64,000 nt of DNA from Staphylococcus borealis. GTDB lineage: Bacteria > Bacillota > Bacilli > Staphylococcales > Staphylococcaceae. The position numbers and the translations under genes are program-made. The first letter of the stretch is position 1. Each line of letters opens with the position of its first letter. The stretch covers positions 1 through 64,000 of the forward strand of contig NZ_CUEE01000001.1 in assembly GCF_001224225.1 (NCBI RefSeq), given 5' to 3'. The notes beneath the pieces were generated by a model. It did no database searches. It had not been told where the DNA came from and saw nothing but the letters and a program-made list of their open reading frames with translations. Below, in pieces: positions 17,674 to 29,464 of this stretch.

Positions 17674-19623
17674 ATGAATAATTTAATTTCAATACATAAT
17701 AAAAACATACAGTTAACTGAGGAAGAATTAGGCGCGTTAAACTATTTAGAACAAGCGTTACCCCACTTAGTTAGCTACTTTAAAAATGAGTTACTCATTG
17801 CACGAGATAAAATCTCACAACGTTTAATTACATCACTCTACAGAGAGAATTTAGTTAACGCTCAATCAAATAGTGTCATCATGTGGTCCAATGATATCGA
17901 AGACTGTCCCATCGATGGACAACACCAAATGATGCGCGTGTATTTTCCACAAGAGGATAAATATATCTTTGCACGTATTACTGGTAAGCATGCTTTTGGA
18001 CGTGTGGATGTTGAAGGCCCGTTTTATTATCGCGCTAAACATAGTAACCAATTTTGTCGTATATTGCATCCAAATGAAATATTAGCTAGCATTTTAAAAG
18101 AAAAACCAGCGTTAGATAATGAAGCAAGTTCACAATTTAAGGATGATATGGAGAATAGTGTTGCAAATATGGCGTTAGCACTTGCTTATCAAGCTTATGA
18201 GATGCAACATGCAAACGAACCATTATTGGACATTATTTTTAATGAACAAGATAGTTATTTACGTTCGGAGCAGGCTGTTATTGAAGGTCATCCGCTTCAT
18301 CCTGGTGCTAAATTACGTAAAGGGCTAAATGCTAATGAAAATATTAAATATAGTTCTGAATATAATAAAGAAATTAATTTAAAATGTGTACTTATTCATC
18401 AAAGTATTGCTAAAACAGAAACGTTATCGCTTACGTATAATGATGAACTAAAATCCCACTTTCCAGAACTCTATCAACGCATTGCAAATGAATGTACTGG
18501 TTTTAGTAATCTAGATGATTATGAATTGATGATTGTCCACCCATGGCAGTTTCATAACATATTACTACATCAATACGAAGAAGAATTAAAGCATCATTTA
18601 ATGATTCCATTAAACGTAGAACTGCCATATTATGCTGGATTATCATTCAGAACATTAATGCCAAAATATCCTGTAACTTTGCCACATATCAAATTATCTA
18701 CTAATGTGCATATTACTGGTGAAATTAGAACTTTATCTGAACAGACCACACACAATGGTCCTTTAGTGACTCGTATTTTAAATGACATTCTAGAACAAGA
18801 TGTAGATTTCACATACTATAGAACTGGTATTTTAAATGAATTTGCTGGCATTCACTTTTATAATTCAAAAGACGCTGAGGCTATACAAACAGATCGTAGT
18901 GAACAATTAGGGACCCTTTTTAGAGATAATATTTATAATCTAATAGACAATGATAGTGTGCCTATTATTCCATCGAGTTTAGTGGCTACTTATAAAAATA
19001 ATGAAGAACCGCCGATAATAAGTTTAATTCAGCGCTATAAAACGAATTATGTAAAGGATAGTTTAGACGTTGCAGCACACGAATGGTTAACCGACTATAT
19101 TTCTCAACTGTTGGGTATCGTCATGCCTTTATATGTGAAATATGGTATTGCATTAGAAGCACATTTACAAAATTCAATTGCAACATTTAATACTGATGGC
19201 CGATTGCGTACCATATATATTCGTGACTTTGAAGGTTTACGAATCGATGAACAACAATTAAATGAAGCTGGTTATGTGACTGAGCATTTTCACGAAAAAT
19301 CTAGAATACTAACCGATTCTAAAACTACAGTATTTAATAAAGTATTTTACTCGACTGTTCAAAATCATATAGGTGAACTTATATTGACCGTTTCTAAGTT
19401 TATCGATGACGACAAATTTGAAGCTACAATATGGAATAGTGTTGGAAATATCATTCATCATATTCTAAATCAATTAACAAACGTTAACACAGATCGCATA
19501 TCTCAAATTAAAAAAGTCATATTTGATGAAGTAATAGATTATAAATGCGTGACTACAATGCGTTTAGAGGATGAAGCACATCACTATACTTACATTAAAG
19601 TAAGTAATCCATTGCATAAATAA
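17674..19623 (+). CDS. sfaD: NIS siderophore synthetase SfaD (staphyloferrin A)
   Basis: A 649-residue IucA/IucC-family synthetase with motifs VIEGHPLHPGAKLRKG, VHPWQFHN, LSFRTLMP, KLSTNVHITGEIRTLS, ALEAHLQNS and YIRDFEGLRID. In S. aureus SfaD couples one citrate to D-ornithine, the first condensation in staphyloferrin A synthesis. The open frame extends up to 17596, but that part covers the promoter and Fur box. The ATG at 17674 with a GAGGTG site 7 bases upstream is the supported start. Transcribed divergently from sfaABC. Confidence 0.92.
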   Translation: MNNLISIHNKNIQLTEEELGALNYLEQALPHLVSYFKNELLIARDKISQRLITSLYRENLVNAQSNSVIMWSNDIEDCPIDGQHQMMRVYFPQEDKYIFARITGKHAFGRVDVEGPFYYRAKHSNQFCRILHPNEILASILKEKPALDNEASSQFKDDMENSVANMALALAYQAYEMQHANEPLLDIIFNEQDSYLRSEQAVIEGHPLHPGAKLRKGLNANENIKYSSEYNKEINLKCVLIHQSIAKTETLSLTYNDELKSHFPELYQRIANECTGFSNLDDYELMIVHPWQFHNILLHQYEEELKHHLMIPLNVELPYYAGLSFRTLMPKYPVTLPHIKLSTNVHITGEIRTLSEQTTHNGPLVTRILNDILEQDVDFTYYRTGILNEFAGIHFYNSKDAEAIQTDRSEQLGTLFRDNIYNLIDNDSVPIIPSSLVATYKNNEEPPIISLIQRYKTNYVKDSLDVAAHEWLTDYISQLLGIVMPLYVKYGIALEAHLQNSIATFNTDGRLRTIYIRDFEGLRIDEQQLNEAGYVTEHFHEKSRILTDSKTTVFNKVFYSTVQNHIGELILTVSKFIDDDKFEATIWNSVGNIIHHILNQLTNVNTDRISQIKKVIFDEVIDYKCVTTMRLEDEAHHYTYIKVSNPLHK

Positions 19624-19654
19624 AATGACAAATCGTTTGAACAAATAAAATTGA

Positions 19655-19700
19655 TACAAAAAACCCTTTAGGCTGTGCACACAACCTAAAGGGTTAAATT
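19655..19700. terminator. Bidirectional terminator between sfaD and asp23
   Basis: AACCCTTTAGG (19662-19672) pairs perfectly with CCTAAAGGGTT (19685-19695), with A-run and T-run flanks. It lies between convergent genes. Confidence 0.88.
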
Positions 19701-19705
19701 TATAC

Positions 19706-20239
19706 TTATTGTAATCCTGATCTTTCAGAATTGTTATTGTTGTTGTTATTATTTTTTTCGTTTTTTTGTTGCCATTCTTTTTTAGTCATCACATCATCTA
19801 CTTGCATGTTTACTTCTACTACTTCTAAGCCAGTGATGTATTTAACTTGTTCTTTAACTAAGTCAGTAACTTTACGGAAGATTTTTGGTGCAGATTCACC
19901 GTATTCTAAAATTACTTTTAAGTCAATTGCTGCTTGTTTTTCGCCAACTTCAACAGAAACACCTGTTGTTACGTTGTTACCACTTGAAAATGCATTAGTG
20001 AAGTTATCAGCGAAACCGCCTTTCATATCTAAGATACCTTTAACTTCACGAGCTGCGATGCCTGCGATTTTTTCAACAACTTCATCTGAAAATGTTAATT
20101 TGTTTTCGAATTGTTGTTGTTCATTTTGTTGTCTGTATTGTTCTGCTTGTTTTTGTTGTTCTTCTCTTTCTTTTTCATTAACTCCTGTTTGATTGTTATA
20201 CGCTTGTTTAGCTTTGTTATTATTGTTTTCTACTGACAT
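19706..20239 (-). CDS. asp23: Alkaline shock protein Asp23
   Basis: A 177-residue Asp23/DUF322 protein. The conserved domain runs from about 48 to 150 ([20 protein letters not shown] ... [20 protein letters not shown]). It is flanked by a Gln/Glu-rich N-terminal stretch and a low-complexity asparagine tract at the C-terminus encoded by GTT/ATT-type repeats on the plus strand. In S. aureus Asp23 is an abundant SigB-dependent protein tethered to the membrane by AmaP and linked to cell-wall stress. The N-rich tail is longer than I recall for S. aureus and may vary in length between strains. Confidence 0.94.
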   Translation of the reverse strand: MSVENNNNKAKQAYNNQTGVNEKEREEQQKQAEQYRQQNEQQQFENKLTFSDEVVEKIAGIAAREVKGILDMKGGFADNFTNAFSSGNNVTTGVSVEVGEKQAAIDLKVILEYGESAPKIFRKVTDLVKEQVKYITGLEVVEVNMQVDDVMTKKEWQQKNEKNNNNNNNNSERSGLQ

Positions 20240-20306
20240 ATTACATTCTCCTTTTATCTATATATTATTTTTTAGTCTTTTAATAATGTGTTCTCAAATA
20301 AATAGG

Positions 20307-20546
20307 TTAACTCCATCTATTTAAAAAATTCATGAAATCCTGTGTACGGTCTTTAATATACCCAACACCGATTCCGATTAAACATAATACGATAACTAAA
20401 ATTGTTTTCCAAAATCCTAAAGTTAGGAATAAGATTGCTATAATTAAAAATGCAAAGAAACCAATGATTCGCCATTTGTAAGATTTAATAAAGTCAATGA
20501 TTTGTTGACTTCCATCTTGTCCATTTTGATTATTATTATCAGCCAT
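20307..20546 (-). CDS. DUF2273 small membrane protein of the asp23 operon
   Basis: A 79-residue protein with an N-terminal Asn/Gln-rich soluble stretch and two hydrophobic segments (about 29-47 and 50-65), then a basic/polar end. It is always found between amaP and asp23 in staphylococci and belongs to the DUF2273 family. Function is unknown. A partner role in the membrane anchoring of Asp23 is plausible from context only. It starts 12 bases after amaP ends. Confidence 0.85.
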   Translation of the reverse strand: MADNNNQNGQDGSQQIIDFIKSYKWRIIGFFAFLIIAILFLTLGFWKTILVIVLCLIGIGVGYIKDRTQDFMNFLNRWS

Positions 20547-20558
20547 GTTATCCCTCCC

Positions 20559-21095
20559 TTACAGAACGCGTTGGCCAGCTGTTTTTTGATCTCTGACATT
20601 CACTTCAAGTTTTCTAACTGGTAATTCAGTAAAATGCTCAACATTATGTTTAATGTCTGAACGAATACTTTCAGTTAAAGACTTAACTTGTACATCATTA
20701 GGTACTAAGAAGTCAGCCTTAATATCGATATAAGATTTATTTTTCTTATTATAAAGTTTCGCAACGACGTTAGGTTGTCTTACTTGATCGTATTTAGTAA
20801 TTGTATCGTAAGCTGATTTTTCGACTGCTTTACGAGATACATAAATATGACCATCATCATAATCTTTGTATAATCCTGGTTTTCTATATGTTGGTTTAAA
20901 TATGCTGAATACTAATATTAAGCCTATCAATATAAGTAATGCAGCCAAACCAATTAATAGTGGTTGGAACCAATTGAATTGTAGGAAGTAGTCTTGATAT
21001 TTTGTTATTCGACTATCTTTTATGTACATAAACAATAGGAATCCAACAATAGCAACTATTAATAGGCCGAGGATAAAGTTTTTTAGTCTTTTCAC
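20559..21095 (-). CDS. amaP: Asp23 membrane anchor protein AmaP
   Basis: A 178-residue protein with two N-terminal transmembrane helices (about 5-24 and 46-66) and a cytosolic DUF322-like domain (TKYDQVRQPNVVAKLYNKKN ... EHFTELPVRKLEVNVRD) resembling Asp23 itself. In S. aureus AmaP recruits Asp23 to the membrane. First gene of the three-gene amaP-DUF2273-asp23 unit behind a SigB-type promoter. Confidence 0.9.
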   Translation of the reverse strand: MKRLKNFILGLLIVAIVGFLLFMYIKDSRITKYQDYFLQFNWFQPLLIGLAALLILIGLILVFSIFKPTYRKPGLYKDYDDGHIYVSRKAVEKSAYDTITKYDQVRQPNVVAKLYNKKNKSYIDIKADFLVPNDVQVKSLTESIRSDIKHNVEHFTELPVRKLEVNVRDQKTAGQRVL

Positions 21096-21142
21096 CTCGT
21101 ACGCACCTCCTAAGTTATTGTTGAATTATTGTATACGAATTA

Positions 21143-21167
21143 ATACCCTATAAATATTATTCAAAAC
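21143..21167 (-). promoter_or_regulatory. SigB-type promoter of amaP-asp23
   Basis: On the minus strand GTTTTG (21162-21167), 13 bases and GGGTAT (21143-21148) fit the SigB consensus GTTTAW-N12-15-GGGWAW. It lies about 48 bases before amaP, where SigB promoters of the S. aureus asp23 operon are known. Confidence 0.8.
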
Positions 21168-21271
21168 ATTAATTCAAAATTATTAATATAATTATTTAAA
21201 TATTTATTAATTTTTTACTTTCTACAAAGAGTATTCCCAAATTTAGCACAGTGAAAACATATATTTCATTC

Positions 21272-22825
21272 TTATTTTTTTATTTCTTTTTGCTTCGACG
21301 TTTTATACTGCAATATATTTGGAAATTTGTTAGACGTTCTTGGATGATCTATACTTAACGATTTAAATAATGACCAAATCATTAATATTATGACAACTGA
21401 AAATGGTAAAGCTGCTATAATAAGTAAGTTTTGAATTGCTTGCGTACCACCGGTATAAATCATAATCATGGCAAATAATGCTAGTATTATACCCCAACTT
21501 ACTTTGACAAAAGAAGCTGGATTAATATCACCTTTTGAACTTAACATGCCTAATACATACGTTGCTGAATCTGCTGACGTCACAAAGAAAATCATAATAA
21601 CGACTAAAGTGACAATACTTAAAATAAATCCAAGTGGATAATGTTCTAAAGTAGCGAAGGTTGCTGTTTCTGTTGCTTCTTTTGCAATATTAGCAATACC
21701 TTTATCTTGTAAATACACCGCTGATGCGCCGAAAACTGCAAAGAAAAAGAAACATACAAGTGCTGGAACAAATAATACACCGAGAATAAATTCTTTAATC
21801 GTACGTCCTCTTGAAACTCTTGCTATAAAGATACCGACGAAGGGTGCCCATGATACCCACCAGGCCCAATAGAAAATAGTCCAGTTTTGAAGCCATTGGA
21901 ATTTTTCTCCACCATTCATTGGAATACGTAAGCTCATATTAAAGAAATTAAAGATATAATTACCTAATCCATTTGTAAATGTGTTTAGGATATAAAGTGT
22001 TGGCCCCACTATAAATAATCCTATTAATACAATAAATGCTAATAGCATATTAACGTTGCTGAGTGTTTTAATGCCTTTGTCTATCCCAGACCACGCTGAC
22101 CAAGTAAACAAAGCTGTCGCAATAATAATTAATATAACCTGAGTGCCAAAATTATTAGGGATATTAAACAGGAAATTTAAGCCTTCATTGATTTGAAGTG
22201 CTCCAAATCCAAGTGTTGCTGCAACGCCAGTAACTGTTGCAATAACAGCTAACACATCAATTGCGCCACCTAAAGGTCCCTTCATAGATTTTTCACCAAA
22301 TATAGGGACTAATGTTGCACTTACTAAACCAGGATATCCTTTATGGAAACTAAAGTATGCAAAGACTAAAGCCACAATTCCATATACAGCCCATGCATGT
22401 ACACCCCAATGGAAGAATGCAAATTGAAAGGCATCATTAATAGCCGTCTGACTACCTGCTTTATGTATAGGCGTTAATGTAAACGCATGACTGATCGGTT
22501 CAGAAGTAGTCCAAAATACCAATCCAATGCCCATACCAGCACTAAATAACATAGCAAACCATGATGGAAGAGAGAATTCTGGATCTTCACCTTCTTCACC
22601 AAGTGTAATCGACGCATATCTTGAAAATAATAAATACACGCAGACAAAGAATATAAGTAAAACTAGCAATAAGTAGTACCATGAGAAATGCTTCGCTATA
22701 AATGTAGTAATGTTTTGGGTTCCTATCTCTAATTGTTTAGGAAAAATAGCACCGTATATAACAAATAGTGTACAAATAGCTAATGCTCTCCAAAATACTA
22801 AACTAATCGACTTTTTTCGCATCAT
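21272..22825 (-). CDS. opuD2: BCCT family glycine betaine/osmolyte transporter, OpuD2-like
   Basis: A 517-residue, 12-helix BCCT transporter. The glycine stretch GMGIGLVFWTTSEP in the third hydrophobic segment and the signature WTIFYWAWWVSWAPFVG followed by FIARVSRGRT are diagnostic. The aromatic box suits a quaternary-ammonium substrate, so Na+- or H+-coupled betaine uptake in osmotic stress is likely. S. aureus has opuD2 at this position, beside the asp23 genes. The 176-base gap to amaP holds a SigB-type promoter, but read-through into amaP is also possible. Confidence 0.88.
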   Translation of the reverse strand: MMRKKSISLVFWRALAICTLFVIYGAIFPKQLEIGTQNITTFIAKHFSWYYLLLVLLIFFVCVYLLFSRYASITLGEEGEDPEFSLPSWFAMLFSAGMGIGLVFWTTSEPISHAFTLTPIHKAGSQTAINDAFQFAFFHWGVHAWAVYGIVALVFAYFSFHKGYPGLVSATLVPIFGEKSMKGPLGGAIDVLAVIATVTGVAATLGFGALQINEGLNFLFNIPNNFGTQVILIIIATALFTWSAWSGIDKGIKTLSNVNMLLAFIVLIGLFIVGPTLYILNTFTNGLGNYIFNFFNMSLRIPMNGGEKFQWLQNWTIFYWAWWVSWAPFVGIFIARVSRGRTIKEFILGVLFVPALVCFFFFAVFGASAVYLQDKGIANIAKEATETATFATLEHYPLGFILSIVTLVVIMIFFVTSADSATYVLGMLSSKGDINPASFVKVSWGIILALFAMIMIYTGGTQAIQNLLIIAALPFSVVIILMIWSLFKSLSIDHPRTSNKFPNILQYKTSKQKEIKK

Positions 22826-22872
22826 ATACTCCTTTCAACAAATATTGTTTATTCAATTTTGGTCAAAATAAA

Positions 22873-22916
22873 ATGACGTTTATACCTATTGCCTTTTTCA
22901 ACAGGAATAAACGCCA
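22873..22916 (-). terminator. Probable terminator of the quinone-oxidoreductase-like gene
   Basis: GGCGTTTATTCC pairs with GGTATAAACGTC with one mismatch. An ATTTTATTTT tail follows on the minus strand. It lies between the oxidoreductase stop and opuD2. Confidence 0.6.
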
Positions 22917-22960
22917 ATTATTCATATTTCTATTACAATTAAATTATTTATATATTTAAG

Positions 22961-23974
22961 TTATTGCGTTAAACGAATAACTAATTTACCAATCATTGAA
23001 TTCGATTCTAATATTTGATGTGCTTGATATAGATTATCAGCCGTTAAGCCCTCTATTACTCTCGTTGTAGTTGGTTTATATACATGTTGCTCAATTTTCT
23101 TAGTAATATCTTCTAAGTATTCATGATGTCTAATCATATCATCCGTTTGATTCAATGGTCTTGCAAACATAAATTCATGTGAGAAAGTTAAACTTTTAGG
23201 TTTCAAAGCATTTAAATCTTGTTTATTTTGAAATGCTACTATCGTTGCAATATGACCTCTTGGCTTCACTAATTCAATCATTGTGTCATAATACATATCT
23301 GTATCGAATGTACAAAAGACGTAATCTACTAATTCAATGCCTTGCGCTTTAAATTGCTTAACTAAATCTTCTTGGTGATTGAGGACAATGTCAGCACCCA
23401 TGTCCTTAGTCCAATGAATGGTTTCGTCACGTGATGCAGTCGTTATAACGTGTAGACCATAAGCCTTAGCAATTTGTGTCGCAATACTACCTACACCTCC
23501 TGCTCCATTTATGATTAACAATGATTTCCCTTTATTATCTTCAGGATTATGTGAAATGCCAAATACATCAAACAATGTCTCGGATGCAGTTATACCAGTC
23601 AATGGTAAACTTGCAGCTTGCTCGAAGCTAATGTTTTGAGGCGCCTTAGCAACTAATCTTTCATCAATGATTTGATATGTTGCGTTTGATCCATTTTGAT
23701 CGGGTGAGCCAGAATAATATACAATGTCACCTTCCTCAAACATACGAACGTCGCTTCCAACTGATTCAACATAACCGACTGCGTCAAAACCTAATACACG
23801 AGGTACTTTTGATACCTCCGTCAAACGTTGTTTCGTATCTACTGGATTAACACTGATAGATTGTATTTTAACTAATAATTCATGTGCCTTTGGTTTTGGA
23901 ATATCTAACGCGTACGTTTTAAATAAATTGCCTTCTGATAACTGAAATGGTTGTTCAAATCCAATTACTTTCAT
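22961..23974 (-). CDS. Zinc-type alcohol dehydrogenase-like protein (MDR, quinone oxidoreductase class)
   Basis: A 337-residue medium-chain dehydrogenase/reductase. The GroES-like domain (about 1-130) includes [17 protein letters not shown]. The Rossmann domain has [16 protein letters not shown] (NADPH-binding GAGGVG). The catalytic-zinc Cys/His/Cys set of true alcohol dehydrogenases is absent, so despite the customary name it is probably a zinc-free NADPH quinone/enone reductase. S. aureus has the same gene at this place. It stands alone and is divergent from the luciferase-like gene. Confidence 0.85.
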   Translation of the reverse strand: MKVIGFEQPFQLSEGNLFKTYALDIPKPKAHELLVKIQSISVNPVDTKQRLTEVSKVPRVLGFDAVGYVESVGSDVRMFEEGDIVYYSGSPDQNGSNATYQIIDERLVAKAPQNISFEQAASLPLTGITASETLFDVFGISHNPEDNKGKSLLIINGAGGVGSIATQIAKAYGLHVITTASRDETIHWTKDMGADIVLNHQEDLVKQFKAQGIELVDYVFCTFDTDMYYDTMIELVKPRGHIATIVAFQNKQDLNALKPKSLTFSHEFMFARPLNQTDDMIRHHEYLEDITKKIEQHVYKPTTTRVIEGLTADNLYQAHQILESNSMIGKLVIRLTQ

Positions 23975-24120
23975 TGATTTAACGCCACCTTTAACTATGC
24001 TTATGTTTTAACTAAGTATAATATTATAAACAAATAGATAGCAATATAGATGGCTTCATTTTACAATACTAATACAATTTATCTAACTTATTATTACTGT
24101 TGAAAGGGGCATATTTATAA

Positions 24121-25122
24121 TTGAAATTAAGCATTTTAGACTATGTTCCAATTTTTGAAAATAGCAATGCCCATGATGCATTTAAGCATAGTATAACGTT
24201 AGCTCAAACTGCTGAGAAATTAGGTTATACACGATTTTGGGTTGCTGAACATCATAATGTTTTTTCGGTCGCATCTAGTGCACCAGAAATTGTAATGATG
24301 ATGTTACTAGAACATACGCAAACGATAAAGATTGGTAGTGGTGGCGTAATGTTACCTCATTATAGTGCTTATAAAGTGGCTGAACAATTTAAAATAATGT
24401 CAGCATGTCACCCTCACAGAATAGATATGGGTTTAGGTCGGTCACCAAGTTTTAAGCAAGTAAATGAAGCGCTTAATGAGTATAAAAACAAAAAGCCTAC
24501 TCTAGACAATCAAATAGATGATTTGCGACACTACTTTAGTAACCAATATGATGAACCGCATCGATATATGTCTATATATGCAACACCTCAAATTGATGAC
24601 TCACCTGATATGTTTATTTTAGGAATGAGCGAACGCAGTGCAGAATTAGCTGCGCAAAAAGGGTTACCTTTTGTAATTGCATATATGGGACAACCACAAG
24701 ATAAGCTAAATCATCTTATCAGCTATTATCGACATCGATACAATCAATTGAATGACATATCAGAATCAAAGAAGCCTTATGTTATTCTGTCTACATTTGT
24801 AGTTACAGCTCAAACGTCTAATAAAGTTGCTGATTTATTAGATGCCCTACATTTATGGCTTTTGCGTATCAATTATCTCAATCAACCAAAATCTTACCCA
24901 TCAATTATTACTGCGCAACACCGTCATTATACTTCGAGTGAATTAAAAAAAATTGAACAAAACAAGCGTCGTGTTATTAGTGGCCTACCTAATGAAGTAC
25001 GAATAAAATTAACTCAATTAATAGAAACGTATCATGTAGATGAAATCATGATTATGCCTCACGTGTTTGGAGAAGATGCTAGACTAGAATTAATTCAACT
25101 CATCGCTAACACCTCACAATAA
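24121..25122 (+). CDS. Luciferase-like monooxygenase family oxidoreductase (LLM, MsnO8-type)
   Basis: A 333-residue flavin-dependent protein of the bacterial-luciferase-like group: LDYVPIFENSN at the start, YTRFWVAEHHN around residue 40, and KIGSGGVMLPHYSAYKVAEQF, the common segment of these TIM-barrel FMN proteins. It is not expected to emit light, since it lacks the alpha/beta pair context. The start is TTG at 24121 with GAAAGGGG about 15 bases upstream. Substrate unknown. Confidence 0.82.
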   Translation: MKLSILDYVPIFENSNAHDAFKHSITLAQTAEKLGYTRFWVAEHHNVFSVASSAPEIVMMMLLEHTQTIKIGSGGVMLPHYSAYKVAEQFKIMSACHPHRIDMGLGRSPSFKQVNEALNEYKNKKPTLDNQIDDLRHYFSNQYDEPHRYMSIYATPQIDDSPDMFILGMSERSAELAAQKGLPFVIAYMGQPQDKLNHLISYYRHRYNQLNDISESKKPYVILSTFVVTAQTSNKVADLLDALHLWLLRINYLNQPKSYPSIITAQHRHYTSSELKKIEQNKRRVISGLPNEVRIKLTQLIETYHVDEIMIMPHVFGEDARLELIQLIANTSQ

Positions 25123-25169
25123 AATCATCGTGTCTGGCATTACAATTTGACAATTATTATTGTGACAAT

Positions 25170-26021
25170 TTATTCCCACAAAAATTTTATAATTTCATCT
25201 GATACTTCTCTATTATGATGTAGCGCACTGTGTTGCGCTTCTTTTCCTGTATATTTAGATTCTCTATAAGTTTTAGGACTATCACCTAACAAATATTTTA
25301 AGGAGCGTGACGAACTATTTGATACACTTCCATCTGAATGTGTACCATCTTGTAAGTCACCATAAATATTTAACACTTCTATATTTTTATGATTATAACT
25401 ATTTTTAAGACCTAATAATTCTTTATAATTTGCGTTCATTTTACTCGGTTTACCATTTTTATCAACAGATATTTCATTTACTTTTTCATTTAAATTTAAA
25501 ACACCATTATATGTACCAGCTATGTTTACTTCTTTTTGAAGTTGAGGCAATTCATTGTCATTCCCATAATATTTCATAAAGTAAGCAAATGATAAATTCC
25601 CCATTGAATGTGCTACGAAATTATAATGCTCTATATGATATTTGTCTTTCATTTGAGTGAGTACATTTTTAATATTTTTGGCATTTTGTGCTACATCCCC
25701 ATTTTTATTATCTTCAAATAATATTTTGATAATTGGATTGTTTGACCTCTTCGAGATATTGCCTCTAAACTGAACTTCTCCATTGGTTGAAACATTTGCT
25801 GTAACAACATCCTTAGTCACACCTTTAGTTACTGCTTGATTGACCATATATTTTTCGGAATGATTCGTTCCTCCATACCCATGCATAAACAATGTTGCAA
25901 CCTGCTTTTGATTATTATTCTGATAATTAGATGAATGATTACGATTTGTTTGACAACCAACTATCGTAAATATCAATATGCTTATAATTAAACTAAAAAT
26001 AATGGTTTTAAAAGTGCTCAT
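25170..26021 (-). CDS. Alpha/beta hydrolase lipoprotein, DUF915 family
   Basis: A 283-residue predicted lipoprotein. The signal peptide ends at TIVGC with the lipid cysteine at residue 23, then comes an Asn/Gln-rich linker. The hydrolase domain begins FMHGYGGTNHS (oxyanion region), has the nucleophile elbow AHSMGN and ends with SALHHNREV holding a candidate catalytic His. DUF915 members are extracytoplasmic hydrolases of unknown substrate, possibly lipase- or esterase-like. A TTG at 26036 lies before the GGAG site, so the ATG at 26021 is used. Monocistronic. Confidence 0.85.
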   Translation of the reverse strand: MSTFKTIIFSLIISILIFTIVGCQTNRNHSSNYQNNNQKQVATLFMHGYGGTNHSEKYMVNQAVTKGVTKDVVTANVSTNGEVQFRGNISKRSNNPIIKILFEDNKNGDVAQNAKNIKNVLTQMKDKYHIEHYNFVAHSMGNLSFAYFMKYYGNDNELPQLQKEVNIAGTYNGVLNLNEKVNEISVDKNGKPSKMNANYKELLGLKNSYNHKNIEVLNIYGDLQDGTHSDGSVSNSSSRSLKYLLGDSPKTYRESKYTGKEAQHSALHHNREVSDEIIKFLWE

Positions 26022-26177
26022 AATATCATACTCCAATAGGTTTTCTATAAGTATAAATGATATTGTTATAAATATGAAAATTAAGTTAGTTAGTAAATTT
26101 AAATACGCATGTTAATGAACTAAATATAAATTGCTAATTTATTGTAGTAATAGGATTAAACTATTAATAAAGAAATA

Positions 26178-26274
26178 GGACAGAGATTAGCTTGATATAA
26201 GCATTTTCTCTGCCCTAATTGATTGAATATAATAGTTTTGAGGCGGAACAACGAATTTATTTTAATTTCTGTCC
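26178..26274 (-). terminator. lac operon terminator formed by a degenerate intergenic repeat
   Basis: On the minus strand GGACAGAAATTA (ending at 26274) pairs with TAATCTCTGTCC (ending at 26178) around a roughly 70-base loop, just past lacG. The wording GAGCTGGACAGAAATT and TTCGTTGTTCCGCCTC resembles the ends of the larger repeats at 34707 and 61753, so it is probably a worn member of that family acting as terminator. Confidence 0.55.
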
Positions 26275-26279
26275 AGCTC

Positions 26280-27707
<1,428 letters not shown>

Positions 27708-29459
27708 TTATTTTTCAAATTGTTGTTGAACGAAGTCTAATGCTGCTTTGCCATCTCGAGTTAAATTAATATATTCAACACCCTGTGTTTTAGCTAATTT
27801 AATACCTAGTCGATCTGTATCTTGCTTAATGTCTTCATAATTTGAAGCAACTTGAGGCGCTAAAATAATTAATTGATAATCTTTCATAATATCCATATGC
27901 GCACCATAACCGCCTGCTGCTGCTTTAACAGGAACATTATAGTCTTCAGCTGCTTTATTTAAAGCGTTAGCTAATAAACCACTAGTTCCTCCACCAGCAC
28001 ATAGAACAAGTACATTGGTTTGTTCTGTGATGTTACTTTGTTGCGTTTCATTCTTATTGAATGCTTCATCTTGACCTGTTTGAGAATGACTTGTATCAGT
28101 CGCACCAGCTGATGCTAGGATGGCATCTGCTTTTTTAGTATCAAAGTTTGCTGCTACTTTGTTTTGCAACTCATTATTAGCAGTTTTATTTCCTAATTCT
28201 TCTTCTAAAATTTGTTCATCATACACTTTTACAAATGGGTAGTAAATAATTACATCTACTACAATTAAGACGATAGCAAGTACAAATGACCAAAATGCAA
28301 AACCAGTACCCATCACGATACCTAATGGACCTGGTGTAGTCCATGGTAAGAAGATACTAAAACTGTTCATTCCTAATACATCTACGAAGAACTTAAAGAT
28401 CCATACGTTTGCAATTGGGGCAAAGATAAACGGAATAAAGAACACTGGGTTTAACACTAATGGTGCACCAAATAAAATTGGTTCATTGACACCAAAGAAT
28501 GTAGGTACTACAGATGCTCTACCAATCGCTTTATTACGTTTCGATTTAGTTAGCCACATAAACATAAATGGCACGACTAACGTTGCACCAGTTCCCCCCA
28601 TAGTAACAACGAACATTTGAGTACCTGGTGTAATAACGTTATTAGCATGTTCTCCAGCTTGAATTAAATGTAAGTTCGCTTCTAAGTTAGCATACGTGAT
28701 AGCTGCTATAGCTGGTTCTACGATTGACGGACCGTGAATACCAACGAACCAGAAGAATGCAAAGGCACCAAAGATAATAGTTACACCAACCCAACCATCT
28801 GCTGCAGTAAACAATGGTTCAAATAATTTTAATACACCATTGGCTACATTCGTATGTACAGTAGCTCTCACAATTAAATCTAACGCATATAAAATAATGA
28901 TTACTGCTGATAGAGGAAATATATCTTTGAACACTTGCGAAATGTTAGGTGGAACTTCTTTCGGCATTTTGATTGTAATATCACGTTTGATAAAGAAGTT
29001 ATATACAATCACAGTAATAAATGCTGATAGAAATGCTGTTAATAAACCTTTCGTTCCCATAAATCCACTTAAGAATCCACCATCTTTTGCAGGATCCGCT
29101 GCTAGGAATAAAAAGCCACACATTGCTGCCATCATAGTTGAGATAAAGTTAATTTGATTTGTTTTATCCAATTTCCGGTTAAACGAATCAGTCAATGATT
29201 TAGCAGTCGTACCTGCTACTATAAAACCAACAATGCCCATCGTATAGTTGTATGGTTTCATTAGAATTCCTTCCATTGTTTTACTCCATGTGAAACCAAA
29301 CACGTTAGGAACATAGGTAACTAAAATAAAGATACTAGAGAATAAGATAATTGGGATTGCTGCGATAAATCCATCACGAATAGCTCTTAAATAAATATTA
29401 CGAGATATTTTTTCAAAGAACGGTTTTCCTTTCTCAATCCAAGCAATTAATTTGTTCAT
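27708..29459 (-). CDS. lacE: Lactose-specific PTS enzyme IICB (LacE)
   Basis: A 583-residue membrane permease. The IIC domain (about 1-440) has multiple helices and conserved [14 protein letters not shown] and [16 protein letters not shown] Glu/Asn/Thr-rich linker follows, then a IIB domain with the phosphorylated cysteine in [12 protein letters not shown] (residue 487 from this start). LacE takes up lactose and phosphorylates it with phosphate from LacF. A TTG at 29468 gives three more residues, but it overlaps the lacF stop. ATG 29459 matches the usual [11 protein letters not shown] start. Confidence 0.94.
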   Translation of the reverse strand: MNKLIAWIEKGKPFFEKISRNIYLRAIRDGFIAAIPIILFSSIFILVTYVPNVFGFTWSKTMEGILMKPYNYTMGIVGFIVAGTTAKSLTDSFNRKLDKTNQINFISTMMAAMCGFLFLAADPAKDGGFLSGFMGTKGLLTAFLSAFITVIVYNFFIKRDITIKMPKEVPPNISQVFKDIFPLSAVIIILYALDLIVRATVHTNVANGVLKLFEPLFTAADGWVGVTIIFGAFAFFWFVGIHGPSIVEPAIAAITYANLEANLHLIQAGEHANNVITPGTQMFVVTMGGTGATLVVPFMFMWLTKSKRNKAIGRASVVPTFFGVNEPILFGAPLVLNPVFFIPFIFAPIANVWIFKFFVDVLGMNSFSIFLPWTTPGPLGIVMGTGFAFWSFVLAIVLIVVDVIIYYPFVKVYDEQILEEELGNKTANNELQNKVAANFDTKKADAILASAGATDTSHSQTGQDEAFNKNETQQSNITEQTNVLVLCAGGGTSGLLANALNKAAEDYNVPVKAAAGGYGAHMDIMKDYQLIILAPQVASNYEDIKQDTDRLGIKLAKTQGVEYINLTRDGKAALDFVQQQFEK

Positions 29460-29464
29460 AGCAT

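Noticed and set aside
22826-22960. SigB promoter of opuD2
   Set aside because: GTTTAT and AGGTAT occur, but with a 19-base gap and an imperfect -10. They are part of an inverted repeat better read as a terminator.
24121-25122. Bioluminescence gene
   Set aside because: The luciferase-like fold is shared by many FMN monooxygenases, and no beta subunit or aldehyde-supply genes are present.
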